DNA from: Pseudomonas furukawaii
GTDB taxonomy: Bacteria; Pseudomonadota; Gammaproteobacteria; Pseudomonadales; Pseudomonadaceae
Length of the DNA: 64,000 nt
Direction of reading: 5' to 3'
NCBI RefSeq assembly: GCF_002355475.1
Contig: NZ_AP014862.1
Coordinates: 2,418,001-2,482,000, forward strand
Below the pieces are notes generated by a model. That model had not been told where the DNA came from. It saw nothing but the letters and a program-made list of their open reading frames with translations, and searched no databases. Position numbers and translations under genes: made by a program. Positions 63,221 through 64,000 of this stretch are shown piece after piece. Each line of letters opens with the position of its first letter. Position 1 is the first letter of the stretch.

Positions 63221-63996
63221 GTTCGGAACTGCGCGCCAACCTGGTCGCCCTGGAAACCATCGTCACCCGCGAGGTGCGCCGCTTCATGCGCATCTGGCCG
63301 CAGACGCTGCTGCCCCCGGCCATCACCATGGCCCTGTACTTCGTGATCTTCGGCAACCTGATCGGCCGGCAGATCGGCGACATGGGCGGCTTCAGCTACA
63401 TGGACTACATCGTCCCCGGCCTGATCATGATGTCGGTCATCACCAACTCCTACAGCAACGTGGTGTCCAGCTTCTTCGGCAGCAAGTTCCAGCGCTCGGT
63501 GGAGGAGCTGCTGGTGTCGCCCGTCTCGCCCCACACCATCCTGCTGGGCTACACCATCGGCGGTGTGCTGCGGGGCCTGGCGGTGGGCCTGATCGTCACC
63601 TTCCTGTCGCTGTTCTTCACCCAGCTTTCGGTCCATCACATCGGGGTGACCGCGCTGGTGGTGCTGCTGACCGCGACGGTGTTCTCCCTGGGCGGCTTCA
63701 TCAACGCCGTGTATGCGCGGAACTTCGACGACATCTCCATCATCCCCACCTTCGTGCTGACGCCGCTGACCTACCTGGGCGGGGTGTTCTACTCCATCAG
63801 CATGCTGCCGCCGTTCTGGCAGACGGTGTCCCTGGCCAACCCCATCCTGCACATGGTCAACGCCTTCCGTTACGGCATCCTCGGCGTCTCCGACATCAAC
63901 ATCGGCGTCGCCATCGCCCTGATGCTGCTGACCACGGCCATCCTCTACCTGGTGTGCATCCGCCTGCTGGTGAGCGGGCGCGGCATGCGCCAGTAA
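63217..63996 (+). CDS. ABC-2 type transporter permease (YadH-like)
   Basis: 259 residues, complete, with about six membrane helices (LPPAITMALYFVIFGNLIG, FSYMDYIVPGLIMMSVITNS, LVVLLTATVFSLGGFINAVY, VAIALMLLTTAILYLVCIRLL). The GxxFQRSVEELLVSPVSPH loop and the PLTYLGGVFYSISMLP stretch are ABC2_membrane signatures. It pairs with the ATPase at 62288. The gene ends four bases before the window edge; the right-hand neighbour is not visible. Confidence 0.92.
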   Translation: MSSELRANLVALETIVTREVRRFMRIWPQTLLPPAITMALYFVIFGNLIGRQIGDMGGFSYMDYIVPGLIMMSVITNSYSNVVSSFFGSKFQRSVEELLVSPVSPHTILLGYTIGGVLRGLAVGLIVTFLSLFFTQLSVHHIGVTALVVLLTATVFSLGGFINAVYARNFDDISIIPTFVLTPLTYLGGVFYSISMLPPFWQTVSLANPILHMVNAFRYGILGVSDINIGVAIALMLLTTAILYLVCIRLLVSGRGMRQ

Positions 63997-64000
63997 ACCG

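Noticed and set aside
1-64000. tRNA, rRNA, CRISPR array, prophage or replication origin
   Set aside because: I looked for CCA-ending cloverleaf stretches, repeat-spacer patterns, phage structural genes and DnaA-box clusters and saw none I could support. The only tandem array is the in-gene copper repeat.

Overview
The window is high-GC, gene-dense DNA that fits a Pseudomonas chromosome. Supporting features are napEDABC, the copA/copB type copper operon, a FecI/FecR/TonB iron locus, sulfonate-type TauD and ABC genes, an HBM chemoreceptor, and paralogous quaternary-amine catabolism genes. No rRNA, tRNA or CRISPR was recognised. Several stretches (about 14.2-15.6 kb, 16.3-20.2 kb, 22.3-23.1 kb) carry broken genes and look like decayed accessory DNA.

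Region 1 (1-13902, all minus strand) is one tightly overlapping signalling operon. Its order of transcription is: PAS histidine kinase, REC plus degenerate HD-GYP protein, REC plus coiled-coil protein, MglA-type small GTPase, second soluble histidine kinase, REC-GspE/PilB ATPase fusion, membrane sensor, very large PAS/GAF kinase, single-domain REC, and a REC-PAS protein that runs off the left edge. The membrane sensor and the large kinase are in the same frame and are separated by one amber codon at 5306-5308, so they look like halves of one transmembrane kinase. This operon is the best candidate in the window for an undescribed system: a phosphorelay joined to a polarity-type GTPase and a secretion/pilus-type ATPase.

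Region 2 (13903-20860) holds a low-GC FixJ-type regulator next to a frameshifted PAS remnant, a hypothetical protein, an island-type radC, an IS21 transposase scrap joined to a beheaded SDR gene, a hicAB toxin-antitoxin pair, an hsdM fragment and a secreted hypothetical protein. Region 3 (21395-23802) has a focA/nirC-type channel, fragments of a small heat-shock protein, a BCAM0308-type protein and an alpha/beta hydrolase, then one intact hypothetical gene.

Region 4 (24079-31755) is a catabolic cluster probably acting on a choline- or carnitine-like quaternary amine: binding protein, Rieske oxygenase, GMC dehydrogenase, GlxA/AraC regulator, class II aldolase-like protein and aldehyde dehydrogenase. 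Region 5 (32100-34021) is a LysR regulator divergent from an SDR. Region 6 (34318-38253) is a copper resistance operon (copA, a small Met/His-rich protein, copB, a His-tailed cytochrome c) with expanded Met-Asp-His-Gly-Gln repeats. Region 7 (38351-44700) is an ECF sigma/FecR/TonB receptor/PepSY iron uptake locus with two remnants (EAL domain, FhuF-like tail).

Region 8 (44894-48932) is napEDABC. Region 9 (49132-53896) is tauD plus a complete sulfonate-type ABC importer, two tandem terminators, and an AAA+ regulator of sigma-54 type without the GAFTGA motif and without a DNA-binding domain. Region 10 (54089-63996) holds a phosphoribosyltransferase, a PfkB-type kinase, a flavin reductase-like protein, a PMR1-type P-type ATPase, an HBM chemoreceptor, a glutathione transferase and a two-gene ABC exporter.
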